DNA from: an uncultured Marinifilum sp.
GTDB lineage: Bacteria > Bacteroidota > Bacteroidia > Bacteroidales > Marinifilaceae
Length of the DNA: 64,000 nucleotides
Direction of reading: 5' to 3'
Assembly: GCF_963677195.1 (NCBI RefSeq)
Contig: NZ_OY781918.1
Coordinates: 3,708,923-3,772,922 of the forward strand
Part shown: one piece after another, positions 18,246 through 27,783 of the stretch
Numbering within the stretch: the first letter of the stretch is position 1
How the letters are laid out: each line of letters opens with the position of its first letter
Translations under genes and position numbers: made by a program
Notes under the pieces: model-generated
Databases searched by the model: none
Told to the model about the DNA's origin: nothing
The model's input: only the letters and a program-made list of their open reading frames with translations

Positions 18246-19772
18246 TTATTTTTTATCTCCAAAGATATCACTTGGCATTGCTTCCAGCTCAATTTTAAAA
18301 CATGGAGGATTCTTCGATTCAAAATTTTCAGGTAGCTGAATTACCAACTCATTGTTTTGCTGAATCCATCTTATATCCTTTTTGCATCCCAACAAACTTA
18401 CCCTTTTAATTTCATCGTTAGTTATTCTATCCTCAGATCCCAATGCATCTAAAGAAATCACTTTTCTATTATCTGCTTCCATCCAGAAAGCATAAATATT
18501 CTGTCCGTTTTTAGTATAACGGAAATCATCTGAATTAAATCCTTTTTCGTGCAGATTTGCATGAATACGCATTTCGGCATTACTTGGCCCCTGTCCAAAA
18601 ACAGTAAATGGAACACTTTCGTAAATTCCTTCACCATTTACTTTTAACCAGGCACCAATCTCTCTTAAAATAGCTTTCTGGTCATCGGGAATAACTCCAT
18701 GTTTGTTAGGAGCAACATTTAATAAAAGCACCCCATTTTTACTTACTATATCAATTAAATCCTGCAGATAATTACTTGCCTTACGCATTTCATAAGGCTC
18801 GCAATATCCCCATCGCCAGCCACCTAAGCTCATGTCGGTTTGCCAAACATCTTGGCGAATTCTATCAAGTTTACCACTTTCCAAATCTAAAACAGCAGCA
18901 CCATCGGGTACCGGTTTCCATTTTATGTTCTTATAGTTCAAAACAACTTCCTGCTTGTTCTTTAATCCCTGATTGTAATAATTAGCAAGGACTTTTTTTC
19001 GTGCTTCCTCATAAGCTGGTTCACTAAATCCAAGATCGAACCACAACAGGTCGGGTTGATATTGAGTCATCAAATCCATGGTACGATTGTACCAGTTTTT
19101 TACCCATTCTTTTGAGGCAGGTTCCCAACGTTCATGAGCATCCCAATAAAAATCCCTTAATTCCGGATTTGTGGTTTCATATTTGTCTTTATAGGTCCAC
19201 CAATGCCATCCATAAGCATAATGCGACGAAGTACCTACTTTTAAACCTTGCTTTTTGGCTTCCGAAAACAATTCACCAACAATATCTTTCTTGGGGCCCA
19301 TATTTACAGAATTCCATCGTGTTATTTTAGAATTGTACATCGCAAATCCATCACAATGCTCTCCTACAGGAACCACATATTTAGCTCCAGCTTCAACAAA
19401 CAAGTCAATCCATTCTTTCGCATCGAATTTTTCAGCCTTAAATTCAGGAATAAACTTAGTATATCCATATTCGGCAGGATCGCCAAAATTTTCTTTGTGA
19501 AATTTATAGGCACTCGAAGGCTCTTTACTAGGATTTCCCAAGGCATCTACTTCACCTTCGTTCCACATGTGAAACCCATACCATTCGGCGTTGTTTGCCG
19601 GTACTGTTGTTGGTCCCCAATGAATAAAAATACCAAATTTGGCGTCTTTATACCATTGCGGTATCTCGTATGTTTTTAGAGATTCCCAATTGGCTTTGTA
19701 TTTTTTCTGCCCTCGAGATTGACAAATCATTCCCATCAGTATCACTGAAATAATAAATAACTTTTTAGTCAT
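18246..19772 (-). CDS. Alpha-L-fucosidase, GH29
   Basis: 508-aa exported retaining fucosidase. Signal peptide (MTKKLFIISVILMGMICQSRGQ) then the GH29 TIM-barrel: QWYKDAKFGIFIHWGPTTVP at about 39-58, VGEHCDGFAMYNS at 136-148, and the likely nucleophile D246 in DLLWFDLGFSE. NGVLLLNVAPNKHGVIPDD is the end of the barrel and a small beta-sandwich follows. Monocistronic and not within a SusC/D locus, so it may act on free fucosylated glycans or algal or mucin fragments (inference). The acid/base residue is not conserved in sequence across GH29 and I do not assign it. Confidence 0.9.
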   Translation of the reverse strand: MTKKLFIISVILMGMICQSRGQKKYKANWESLKTYEIPQWYKDAKFGIFIHWGPTTVPANNAEWYGFHMWNEGEVDALGNPSKEPSSAYKFHKENFGDPAEYGYTKFIPEFKAEKFDAKEWIDLFVEAGAKYVVPVGEHCDGFAMYNSKITRWNSVNMGPKKDIVGELFSEAKKQGLKVGTSSHYAYGWHWWTYKDKYETTNPELRDFYWDAHERWEPASKEWVKNWYNRTMDLMTQYQPDLLWFDLGFSEPAYEEARKKVLANYYNQGLKNKQEVVLNYKNIKWKPVPDGAAVLDLESGKLDRIRQDVWQTDMSLGGWRWGYCEPYEMRKASNYLQDLIDIVSKNGVLLLNVAPNKHGVIPDDQKAILREIGAWLKVNGEGIYESVPFTVFGQGPSNAEMRIHANLHEKGFNSDDFRYTKNGQNIYAFWMEADNRKVISLDALGSEDRITNDEIKRVSLLGCKKDIRWIQQNNELVIQLPENFESKNPPCFKIELEAMPSDIFGDKK

Positions 19773-20049
19773 GATATCTTTTTATATTATTTGTACGCTT
19801 TTTACAGTATAAAATTAGAAATGCTTTATGCAGATTAATAAATAAATCGGGTAAAATAGAGGGGAGTAATTCCCCTTAATGTAGGTTTTTTTGCAATTTT
19901 TCACCTTTGTAAATGCAATAAAGCTTAAAGCCTCCATTAAGTGAAAGTTTTAAGCAGACACACTTAATTTTTTACTTATTTTTACGCTCCGTATATAAAA
20001 CTTAACAAAACAATTCTATTACCCCTGTTTTTTAACAACAAATACTAAA

Positions 20050-23000
20050 ATGAAAAAAAATTTAATTTTCTTATTCGCTGTTCTTTTAAGTGGATTTGTA
20101 TCGGCAAAAGGTAATGCCGAATGGATTCGATACGCCGCGATTTCTCCAAATGGAGAACAAATTGTTTTTGCCAATAGAGGAGATCTTTATTTGGTATCGA
20201 CAAAAGGTGGCGAAGCCCGCCCACTTACCTTTCATAAAGCTCACGATTTTATGCCTGTTTGGAGTAATGATGGAAATAAAATTGCATTTGCTTCGGAGCG
20301 ATATGGTAATTTCGATATTTTCCTTATCAATGCAAAAGGAGGAACAGCTAAACGCTTAACTTACCACTCAACAGACGAGTATCCGTATACTTTTAGCCAA
20401 GACGATAAGAATGTAATATTTGGAGCTCAACGATTAGATGCAGTAAATCACCGTCAGTATCCAACAAAATCGCAACCTGAATTGTATCAGGTTCCTGCGA
20501 ATGGTGGTCGTGTAGATCAGGTTTGGACCATTCCTGCCGAAGATGTAAAGGTAAGCAAAGACGGACAGCAGATAATCTATCATGACAAAAAAGGTGGTGA
20601 AGACGAATTCCGTAAACACCATACTTCTGCCATTACCCGTGATATATGGGTTTACGACAAAAAGAGCAATACCCATAAAATGATTACCAGTTTTAAGGGC
20701 GAAGACCGAAATCCTGTTTACAGTACCGATGAAAAAAGCATTTACTACCTAAGCGAAGAAAGCGGTTGTTTTAATGTTCACAAATTGGAACTAGCAAATC
20801 CTACCAAGAAAGAACAAATTACCAAATTCGAAATGCACCCGGTTCGCTATTTAAGCATGGCAAACAATGGTACTTTGTGCTACACTCACAATGGTGAGCT
20901 ATTTATCATGAACAATGGAAATCAGCAAAAAGTAAAGGTAAATATCAATACCGAAAATAAGAATAACAACGAACGCATTATCTCGGTAAGAGGAAATGTG
21001 AAAGAAATGGCTGTTTCTCCCGACGGAAAAGAAGTTGCTTACATTGTTCGTGGCGAAGTATTCGTTTCGTCGGTTGAAGGTAAAATGACAAAGAGAATTA
21101 CAACAACTCCTGCACAAGAGCGCTTTGTTAGCTTCTCGCCCGACGGGAAAAGCATTATCTACGCAAGTGAAAGAAATGCAAAATGGGGAATTTATGAGAC
21201 CAAAAAAGTAAGCGAAACAGAACCTTATTTCTATGCCTCTACCCTTTTAAAAGAAGAACCGGTAATTGTAAACGAGAATGGTAATTATGAACCAAAATAC
21301 TCGCCTAATGGTAAAGAAATTGCTTTTATTGAAAACAAACGTTCTTTGAAAATTTACAATATAGAGAGCAAAAACATTCGTACGGTAATGAATGGCGATC
21401 AGCTATTTTACATGAGCGATGGCGATCAGTATTTCTCGTGGAGTCCTGATAGCAAATGGTTATTAGTAGAATATTCGCCTGTTTTAGCCAACAGCGAAGC
21501 AGTACTTATCGCTGCCAATGGCAAACAGGAAATGATTAACCTTACCGAAAGTGGTTATGGCGATGCAGCTCCTATTTGGGTGAACGGTGGAAAACAAATG
21601 CTTTGGTTTAGCGATCGTCATGGATTACGTTCGTATGCCAACAGTGGTTCGCGCCAAATGGATGTTTATACCCTATTTTTTACCAAAGATGGATGGGATC
21701 GTTTCAACATGAGTAAAGATGAATATGCTTTACTGAAAGAGATTGAGAAGAAAGAGAAAGAGGCGAAAGAAAAGGCTAAAAAAGAAGCCGATAAGGACAA
21801 GAAAAAATCGAAAAAGAAAGATAAAAAAGAGGAAGTAAAAAAGGATAGCAGCTTAACTTTCGATTGGGATGGTATGAAAGATCGTAAAAAACGATTGACT
21901 CTTCACTCATCGCAATTAAGCGATGCGGTTCTTTCAAAAGATGGCGAAACACTTTACTATCTGGCTAAGTTCGACAAAGGATATAATCTTTGGAGTACAA
22001 AGTTACGCACCAAGGAAACTAAAATGTTGATCAAATTAGGATCTGACGGCGGTAGCTTAATGTGGGACAAAAAGATGAAGAAATTATTCCTTTTATCGGA
22101 TGGCACAATGTCTACCGTTGATTTAGAAGGAAAATCGACCAAAGCAATTTCTGTGAACAGCGAAATGACTTTAGATGTTGCTGCTGAGCGTCAGCAAATG
22201 TTCGATCATGTTTGGAGACGTAACAAGAGCATGTTCTACATATCGAATTATCATGGAGCAAATTGGGACGCATTAAGAGAAAACTATGAGCCTAAATTAC
22301 AATCAATCAGTAACGATTTTGAGTTCGCTCAACTCTTATCAGAAATGTTAGGTGAGCTAAATGTTTCGCACTGTGGTGCTCGCTACTACGGCGGAATGGC
22401 CAATGGCGACAAAACTGCATCTCTGGGTATTTTCATCGATTACGATTACAAAGGAGAAGGAATTAAGATAGCCGAAATTATGAGCAATGGTCCTCTTGAT
22501 AAGAAGAGCCTGAAAGTTTCGAAGGGAATGATTATTGAGCAAATTGATGGAATAAAAATTGGCAAAGATGCTGATTACGCTAAATTCCTGAATCGCAAAG
22601 CTGGTAAATTTACCGCACTTCATATTTTCGATCCTGCTACAAAGAAATATCAGGATATTACCATTAAGCCTATTTCTACAAGTGCTTCGAGCAATTTGCA
22701 ATACAACAGATGGGTAAAAATGAACGAGAAAGAAGTTGAGCAATTAAGCAATGGTAAACTAGCTTACGTTCACATACCGGGAATGAACGATGGCGCTTAC
22801 CGTAACACCTACGAAAAAGTAATGGGTAAATACTACGATCGCGATGGTATTATTATAGATACCCGTTTTAATGGCGGTGGCGATTTGGTTGGCGACATTA
22901 CCATGTTCTTAACTGGCGAAACTTTTATGACTTACGCAATTGAAGACAGAACAATTGGCTACGAGCCGGGTTATCGCTGGACAAAACCTTCGGTTGCCAT

Positions 23001-23307
23001 GGTTAACGAAGCCAATTACAGCGATGGTCATTGTTTCTCATGCGCTTATCAGGATTTGGGAATTGGTAAAATGATTGGTATGCCTGTTCCGGGAACTTGC
23101 AGTTTTGCCGGATGGGAAATGCTACAAAACGGGAGAGTTCTTTGGGGATCGATTCCGGTAAGTGCCAAAAACAAAGCTGGCGAATGGTTGGAAAACAACG
23201 AAACCATTCCTGAGGTAATGGTGAAAAATATGCCTGGAAAAATCGACAATGGTATAGATCAGCAATTGGAAGCTGCAGTTAAGGCTTTACAGGAAGAATG
23301 TAAATAG
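20050..23307 (+). CDS. Tricorn-like S41 peptidase
   Basis: 1085-aa exported peptidase with the tricorn plan. Signal peptide (to about 19), WD40/TolB-like beta-propeller repeats at about 20-560 (ISPNGEQIVFANRGDLYLVS, FSPDGKSIIYASERN), a very Lys/Glu-rich insert at about 565-600, a second propeller part, the S41 helical bundle, a PDZ-like region near 800-865, and the tail-specific protease core. Catalytic candidates: S773/H774 in LNVSHCG and nucleophile S991 in EANYSDGHCF, with DTRFNGGGDLV before it. It probably degrades peptides in the periplasm. Family usual length about 1050-1100 aa. Monocistronic with a perfect terminator. Confidence 0.9.
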   Translation: MKKNLIFLFAVLLSGFVSAKGNAEWIRYAAISPNGEQIVFANRGDLYLVSTKGGEARPLTFHKAHDFMPVWSNDGNKIAFASERYGNFDIFLINAKGGTAKRLTYHSTDEYPYTFSQDDKNVIFGAQRLDAVNHRQYPTKSQPELYQVPANGGRVDQVWTIPAEDVKVSKDGQQIIYHDKKGGEDEFRKHHTSAITRDIWVYDKKSNTHKMITSFKGEDRNPVYSTDEKSIYYLSEESGCFNVHKLELANPTKKEQITKFEMHPVRYLSMANNGTLCYTHNGELFIMNNGNQQKVKVNINTENKNNNERIISVRGNVKEMAVSPDGKEVAYIVRGEVFVSSVEGKMTKRITTTPAQERFVSFSPDGKSIIYASERNAKWGIYETKKVSETEPYFYASTLLKEEPVIVNENGNYEPKYSPNGKEIAFIENKRSLKIYNIESKNIRTVMNGDQLFYMSDGDQYFSWSPDSKWLLVEYSPVLANSEAVLIAANGKQEMINLTESGYGDAAPIWVNGGKQMLWFSDRHGLRSYANSGSRQMDVYTLFFTKDGWDRFNMSKDEYALLKEIEKKEKEAKEKAKKEADKDKKKSKKKDKKEEVKKDSSLTFDWDGMKDRKKRLTLHSSQLSDAVLSKDGETLYYLAKFDKGYNLWSTKLRTKETKMLIKLGSDGGSLMWDKKMKKLFLLSDGTMSTVDLEGKSTKAISVNSEMTLDVAAERQQMFDHVWRRNKSMFYISNYHGANWDALRENYEPKLQSISNDFEFAQLLSEMLGELNVSHCGARYYGGMANGDKTASLGIFIDYDYKGEGIKIAEIMSNGPLDKKSLKVSKGMIIEQIDGIKIGKDADYAKFLNRKAGKFTALHIFDPATKKYQDITIKPISTSASSNLQYNRWVKMNEKEVEQLSNGKLAYVHIPGMNDGAYRNTYEKVMGKYYDRDGIIIDTRFNGGGDLVGDITMFLTGETFMTYAIEDRTIGYEPGYRWTKPSVAMVNEANYSDGHCFSCAYQDLGIGKMIGMPVPGTCSFAGWEMLQNGRVLWGSIPVSAKNKAGEWLENNETIPEVMVKNMPGKIDNGIDQQLEAAVKALQEECK

Positions 23308-23328
23308 AAAAACTCAATTAAGAAAAAC

Positions 23329-23357
23329 AAAACCGCTAAGAAACACTTAGCGGTTTT
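23329..23357 (+). terminator. Terminator after the tricorn-like gene
   Basis: Perfect 12-bp stem (23329-23340 with 23346-23357), loop AAACA, T-run at the end. Because the left arm begins with As it may also serve the opposite strand. Confidence 0.85.
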
Positions 23358-23397
23358 TGTTATTATTATTTTGAATGCTAAGCAGGCATTAAAAAAA

Positions 23398-24072
23398 CTA
23401 CCTACTCATTTCTAATATTGTTTTTACCTGCCCCGAAATACCTGTTTTCTTTGAAGGAAAATCCATTGCGAATGCCGCAGTTCCAACTGTAAAACCAGCA
23501 GCTCCAGTAGTTTTTGCAACCTCTATTCTTTCTTCTCTATCGATACTTCCAGCTACAATAACAGGTTTATTTGAGGATTTGCAAACTTCCTGTATTAACA
23601 AAGGAACATTATCACCGGCAAAACGATAGGCTAGCAAATCCAATCCGTCTACTCCATCAATAGCAGCAATATGTCTGGCATTAGCAGCAATTTCCTGAAT
23701 GGTTCCCTTTAAAATACTTGGGTGATCGACAATTTCTCCCACAAAAGGATAATAATTTAAGGAATGATCTTTTACCAAAGGTGCAATAATTTCGGGTCTT
23801 GTTCCACCTAGTAAATAGTCTACATTTAAATCCATGGCCGTTTGTGCCGATTTTTTCTCACTTTCGGCATCCAGACTCACCACCTCTAAATAAATCTTTA
23901 CATTTTCCTTTCTTAATTCCTCGGTCAAGCTTTTTAATTCATCAACAGGCAATCCAATATCCTTAAAGCCAATATGTTTTACTCCTTCTCGAGCAATCTC
24001 CTTAACATATTTTCTCGCATCGATCACCGTCTGATCATTGCTTGTCAACATAAATATAAAATCTATACTCAT
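23398..24072 (-). CDS. TIM-barrel protein of unknown function
   Basis: 224 aa, soluble. The alternation of strands and helices and the phosphate-binding-like endings (KPVIVAGSIDREERIEVA, AAGFTVGTAAFAMDF) are those of a TIM barrel in the phosphate-binding superfamily (HisA/TrpF/NanE-like fold). I cannot tie it to one enzyme. DYLLGGTRPEI and IDGVDGLDLLAYRF are distinctive segments. No neighbour suggests a pathway: upstream is the accessory island. No frameshift or oddity. Confidence 0.6.
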   Translation of the reverse strand: MSIDFIFMLTSNDQTVIDARKYVKEIAREGVKHIGFKDIGLPVDELKSLTEELRKENVKIYLEVVSLDAESEKKSAQTAMDLNVDYLLGGTRPEIIAPLVKDHSLNYYPFVGEIVDHPSILKGTIQEIAANARHIAAIDGVDGLDLLAYRFAGDNVPLLIQEVCKSSNKPVIVAGSIDREERIEVAKTTGAAGFTVGTAAFAMDFPSKKTGISGQVKTILEMSR

Positions 24073-24163
24073 CTTAATTATTAAATGTTTGTGTGTTTGT
24101 ATTTGTACAACAAAAGTAACATTTTATTAGATGTTGTTTAATTAATTTTCAGGAGAATAGAAT

Positions 24164-24448
24164 TTATAAGTCGGAATATTTTAATACGCTTAATGAGCTT
24201 AGTGTTTTGCACTTACTAGTTTGTATTCTTCTTACCTTGGATATTCTTCGTTCAGTAAATTCTAAACTATCAAGATTTATATTAATGTCAAAACCATTTG
24301 GCGGAAGTTTATATCTTCTTTCAAGGTCATATAATGTATCCGATTGGATATTTATGGATTTAATGTTATTTGAATTTTGAGAATAAACATTTCTTTGAAT
24401 GCCAATTAGGACTATTGAGATTATAATTAAAATCTGTTTGTATTTCAT
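24164..24448 (-). CDS. Small exported protein, unknown
   Basis: 94 aa from MKYKQILIII (three codons upstream also possible). A clear signal peptide to about residue 23 (VYSQ) is followed by a short polar, Arg/Lys-rich body (LERRYKLPPNGFDINI, FTERRISKVRRIQTSKCK). No family recognised. It lies at the edge of the accessory island, downstream of the 180-bp palindrome, and may itself be a cassette-type gene. It could also be a truncated remnant. Confidence 0.45.
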   Translation of the reverse strand: MKYKQILIIISIVLIGIQRNVYSQNSNNIKSINIQSDTLYDLERRYKLPPNGFDININLDSLEFTERRISKVRRIQTSKCKTLSSLSVLKYSDL

Positions 24449-24492
24449 AATTTGCAATTTCTGTGTCTGTTTTTGAATGACCTACAACGGTC

Positions 24493-24670
24493 TTGCTAAG
24501 TTGCGTGGGCGATTTAAAAGAAATAACCTTTCAAACCGCGCGGAAGCAAGCCGCATAAATTTGTTTATATTTTTAAGCAAACCAATCTTTGTGGCTTGCT
24601 GGTGTTTATTAATTGAACTAAGCTTTCAAGTCGCACAGCCGCGCCCATGAAATTTAGCTTTTGTTAGCAA
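24493..24670. repeat. 180-bp imperfect palindromic intergenic unit
   Basis: Three nested arm pairs: TTGCTAA 24493-24499 with TTAGCAA 24664-24670; TGGGCG 24506-24511 with CGCCCA 24642-24647; AGCAAGCC 24545-24552 with GGCTTGCT 24593-24600. It is clearly richer in G+C than its surroundings. Such folded single-strand structures recall integron attC sites, but the terminal GTTRRRY/RYYYAAC boxes do not fit. I therefore call it an unclassified palindromic repeat. Confidence 0.5.
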
Positions 24671-24688
24671 CTTTGTATTTCTTTAGAT

Positions 24689-25834
24689 TTAAAGAAACAT
24701 TGTCTCACTAAAATTTATATTACCTGAATCAATATCGATTCGTTGTTCTTGAATATTTGGTACCGCCTCCCAGTACTGTACATTTTTATATTTTGGAAGT
24801 TGTTTTACTAAATTCTGTATCGTAAGTTTCTCCGAATCATTGCAATTGTGACCAAAGATGATACCAATAAGAGTCTCTGGATCAAATTCTACAGATCTAT
24901 CTGAACTTAAATCTTCTAAGAGATATACTTTACGAAGTTCTTTTTCATATTTCCAGTTTTCAAGCTTCGTGTGGAAAACATTACCAATAACTTTGTTGCA
25001 TGAATCCCAAAATATTGTTGGTAGATTCTTTCTGTATCGAATTTTATTTAATCTAAAATTAAATTTTGATACATCTTTAGTCGCTTTGCTTCTGTCAAAA
25101 ACTAAACATACTCCTTTGCAACTATCTGCATAGTGACTCCACATTAACTGTTCGTTACAGTTCTCAGTAAAACAACAAACACCAAATCTGGGCGAAATAA
25201 CTTTACTAAAATGATACTTTTCTAAATCTGAAATAAAATCCTTATTTGATGGAGGCTTAAAAGACGCTTTAAAATCGCTAAAATTAGGGTTGTCTCCATT
25301 AGGTATGTAAGGTCGATTATATTTTATACTCCAATAAAATTTCATCATATCATCATTTGTCGGATCAGCTTGAATTAAATATCTGGAATCAAATGAGTCA
25401 TTGAAGTATTTTGCTTGTCCAAACCATAAGGTGCTATTAATTAAGAGCTTGTTTAGATTATCATTTATTGCACTGTATTTAAAAATATATTTTTGATTGG
25501 TTAATTCAGGTTTGAAATAATATAAATCTAGATTTTCAATAAAGTCATCTACATTATTAATTATGGTTTTATTGAAAGATTGTTCCAAAAAACATAATTT
25601 AACTGATAATGGATTGTTTATTAATTTTTTTAATGATTCCAGGACGACGAATTCAATTTGAGATTCTACATATGAAGTAGCACTTCTATCTAAATAAAAT
25701 GACAAGTAAACATTATTGTTTTTAATATTTAAACCTATTTCAAGAATGTGCTTTTCAATTTTAGGAATTTGCAACAAGCAATTTCTAACTACATTCCAAT
25801 ATGTTTTAATCTCTGAGTTTATTTGTTTTATCAT
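24689..25834 (-). CDS. DUF2971 domain protein
   Basis: 381 aa from MIKQINSEI (nine codons longer is possible). The C-terminal two thirds show the DUF2971 pattern: KYSAINDNLNKLLINSTLWF followed by FNDSFDSR, then GVCCFTENCNEQLMWSHYAD, KGVCLVFD, NWKYEKELRKVYLL and LIGIIFGHNC. The first 120 residues are unlike the family and look helical. Function unknown; members are common in variable genome regions, and a defence or stress role is only a guess. It lies between the palindrome and a 107-bp repeat copy, with GTTAGCAAC sequences in opposite orientation on its two sides. Confidence 0.75.
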   Translation of the reverse strand: MIKQINSEIKTYWNVVRNCLLQIPKIEKHILEIGLNIKNNNVYLSFYLDRSATSYVESQIEFVVLESLKKLINNPLSVKLCFLEQSFNKTIINNVDDFIENLDLYYFKPELTNQKYIFKYSAINDNLNKLLINSTLWFGQAKYFNDSFDSRYLIQADPTNDDMMKFYWSIKYNRPYIPNGDNPNFSDFKASFKPPSNKDFISDLEKYHFSKVISPRFGVCCFTENCNEQLMWSHYADSCKGVCLVFDRSKATKDVSKFNFRLNKIRYRKNLPTIFWDSCNKVIGNVFHTKLENWKYEKELRKVYLLEDLSSDRSVEFDPETLIGIIFGHNCNDSEKLTIQNLVKQLPKYKNVQYWEAVPNIQEQRIDIDSGNINFSETMFL

Positions 25835-25861
25835 TTGATAGATAATTAAGCCTATGAACAT

Positions 25862-26684
25862 TCATTATTAGATTGCCCATACATTGTTGCTAACTCCTCA
25901 GTAATCCCACCTATAGTAAGGATACATTTCCTTTAGGAAGAGTTGCTGTTTGTTTTTGTTTTAAATATAATAAATATTTTGCGAGGTATAAATGTAGCGA
26001 AACTATTGTTTTTATGAAAACTATAATGTATTAATTTAAAGTATTCTTCTACTATTATTTTTAATAAAAAACCAGATAAGCTGTGCTATTTTAGTATAGA
26101 TCTTATTGTTGTGAGATAACTCGGAGCCTAAGCTAAAATGAGAAGATAAAATAGGATTAGTGGACAAATTTTAATTGCGGATTAGAAATTCCGAATTCGT
26201 TGGCAGTAGATTACAAACCTTCGGGAGCTGCTATATTCTAGTTACATGCCAAGTATGCATACCTACAAAAAAATGATTCCTATTTTTTTGAAACGAGATA
26301 GAATCGTAAACTAGCAGGGGCTACCTTTTACTCATGAAGTAAAAACAAATGGTGTTCGTGATTGCTTCGTAATTCCTAAACGCTAAGTACCATAGTTTAC
26401 CCCGATTATTTCGGGGCCTCTTAAACACAGCACCTTTAGGTAGTTTAAAACCCTTGCCTGTACAGCGGTCTTGGTGGGTCGGTTCCACCATCTTAATTAC
26501 AGCATAGTTTATCCCGATTAATCGGGGCAATGAACTTTATTTGCCGAATCATTGCTTCTCGGCACACTATGCGTAGTGGCAGATTGCGTAGCACTTACCT
26601 GTCAAACCACTACTTTGTTTATTTAATGTTCAAATTTACCAAACCGCCCCGCATTACGTATATTTATTGTTGGCTTTTCGTTGT
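25862..26684. other. Non-coding part of the accessory island
   Basis: 823 bases without a supported gene. It contains the first 107-bp direct repeat (25905-26011) and two copies of a CATAGTTTAyCCCGATTA-type repeat with hairpin ends (about 26391-26415 and 26503-26527). It also holds several degenerate GC-rich motifs related to GCGGATTAGAAATCC (about 26178, 26205, 26580). A 69-codon minus-strand frame at 26321-26530 spans the repeats and I do not accept it as a gene. The composition suggests remains of mobile or REP-like elements. Confidence 0.5.
25905..26011 (+). repeat. Direct repeat, copy A (107 bp)
   Basis: Aligns without gaps to 27629-27735; I count 13 mismatches over 107 positions. It lies 71 bases upstream of the DUF2971 start. 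The other copy lies similarly upstream of the Bro-N gene, both genes on the minus strand. Confidence 0.85.
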
Positions 26685-27527
26685 TTATTCTTCTAACTCT
26701 TTATCCTCGTTCTTTTGTTCAATCTCTTTAACATTCAATGGAGAAACAACATTTTTACCCGTCTTTTCTTCAATTTCTTTCCTTGTATTTCCTGCAATTG
26801 TACCTCCTTGTTTTGCTATTTTCTTACTTTCTGAGAATGTTTTGGGATTTTTTTCTTTTGATATTTCAGTAGTAGTTGCTTCAGCTAACATATTCAAAAC
26901 CAATTCAAGATTTGTCATATTATCTCTCAAATTCTCTTTTTTCAAATCTTTAAGGTCTTTGTATTCTCTCGTTGTTAACCCTGCCCAAGCTTTTGTAATT
27001 TCATCTGTTAGTATTGCATACTCCAGTCCTTTTTTTACTCCTCTCGCTTCCCATTCGTCTGTTAATTCTTTACGAACTTCAATGCTCTTCAATCTTTGAT
27101 TAATCCAATTTGTAGAATATCCTTTCTTCAAATAGGTTTCCATTGCACGCTCAAAAGCTTTTTCGGGGTCTTCGGTTTCTTCTATTCTTTCATAGCCAAC
27201 TTTTGCTAACCATACTTTAAACGGTTCTGCATTAGGCGATGGAATGGATTGAATTAATCGCAATAATTGTTCTGTATCAGCAACATCTGTCATCCTCATC
27301 TTTCCATCTGCTGCTTTCATTTTCAAACCGTGACAATTCGTCACGGTTTCATTTCCTTCTTTTTTAAGCCGTTCTTTTAATTTTCTCCAATATGCTTGTG
27401 GATTAACACTTTTCGTTAAAACAGCAATTACATCAACAATAGAAAAGTACCATTTTTCTTGGTCGCTATTCCATTCTACACGAACTCTTTGGTCTTGAAA
27501 TAACTTTATTGCAGATTCTTTTGTCAT
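26685..27527 (-). CDS. Bro-N / DinD-like protein
   Basis: 280 aa. Residues 1-110 form a Bro-N domain (VRVEWNSDQEKWYFSIVDVI, NPQAYWRKLKERLKKEGNE, DVADTEQLLRLIQSIPSPNA). The following helical part (WINQRLKSIEVRKELTDEW, EYAILTDEITKAWAGLTTREY) matches the DNA-damage-inducible protein D / BRO family C-terminal region. Members are found in phages, viruses and mobile regions and are thought to bind DNA or act as antirepressors; the reaction is unknown. It lies inside the block bounded by 107-bp direct repeats, so it was probably acquired horizontally (inference). The tail is Lys/Glu-rich. Confidence 0.8.
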   Translation of the reverse strand: MTKESAIKLFQDQRVRVEWNSDQEKWYFSIVDVIAVLTKSVNPQAYWRKLKERLKKEGNETVTNCHGLKMKAADGKMRMTDVADTEQLLRLIQSIPSPNAEPFKVWLAKVGYERIEETEDPEKAFERAMETYLKKGYSTNWINQRLKSIEVRKELTDEWEARGVKKGLEYAILTDEITKAWAGLTTREYKDLKDLKKENLRDNMTNLELVLNMLAEATTTEISKEKNPKTFSESKKIAKQGGTIAGNTRKEIEEKTGKNVVSPLNVKEIEQKNEDKELEE

Positions 27528-27628
27528 ATTTTTAATTTTCTACTCCAAAGATAAACAATCATTTCATGTTTCGACAATGTATTAAATTACAGTATCGCCT
27601 CCATCAATGAAAGCCAACTATTCAGCAC

Positions 27629-27735
27629 CCCCACCAATAGTAAGAATATATTTCCTTTAGGTAAACTTGCTATTTGTATTTATTTTAAACATAATAAATG
27701 TTTTGCGAGGTATAAATATAGCGAAACTATTGTTT
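27629..27735 (+). repeat. Direct repeat, copy B (107 bp)
   Basis: The second copy of the repeat at 25905-26011, same orientation, about 88 percent identical by my count. It lies 102 bases upstream of the Bro-N start and just after the end of the serine hydrolase. Confidence 0.85.
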
Positions 27736-27783
27736 AAATGTGCGAACGTATTTCCAAAACTTCATTTTTTAAGGTACAAAGTC

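Noticed and set aside
19248..19679. 143-codon frame antisense to the fucosidase
   Set aside because: Shadow of a GH29 gene with intact catalytic motifs.
24493..24670. Integron attC site
   Set aside because: Palindromic and cassette-like, but the terminal GTTRRRY/RYYYAAC boxes do not fit and no integron integrase is in the window; kept only as an unclassified repeat.
26321..26530. 69-codon minus-strand frame
   Set aside because: It runs across the duplicated hairpin repeats; no homologue or start context supports it. It might be the relic of a mobile-element gene, but I cannot show that.
26530..27099. 189-codon frame antisense to the Bro-N gene
   Set aside because: Overlaps a gene with a recognised domain, and its translation is low-complexity Phe/Ser-rich.
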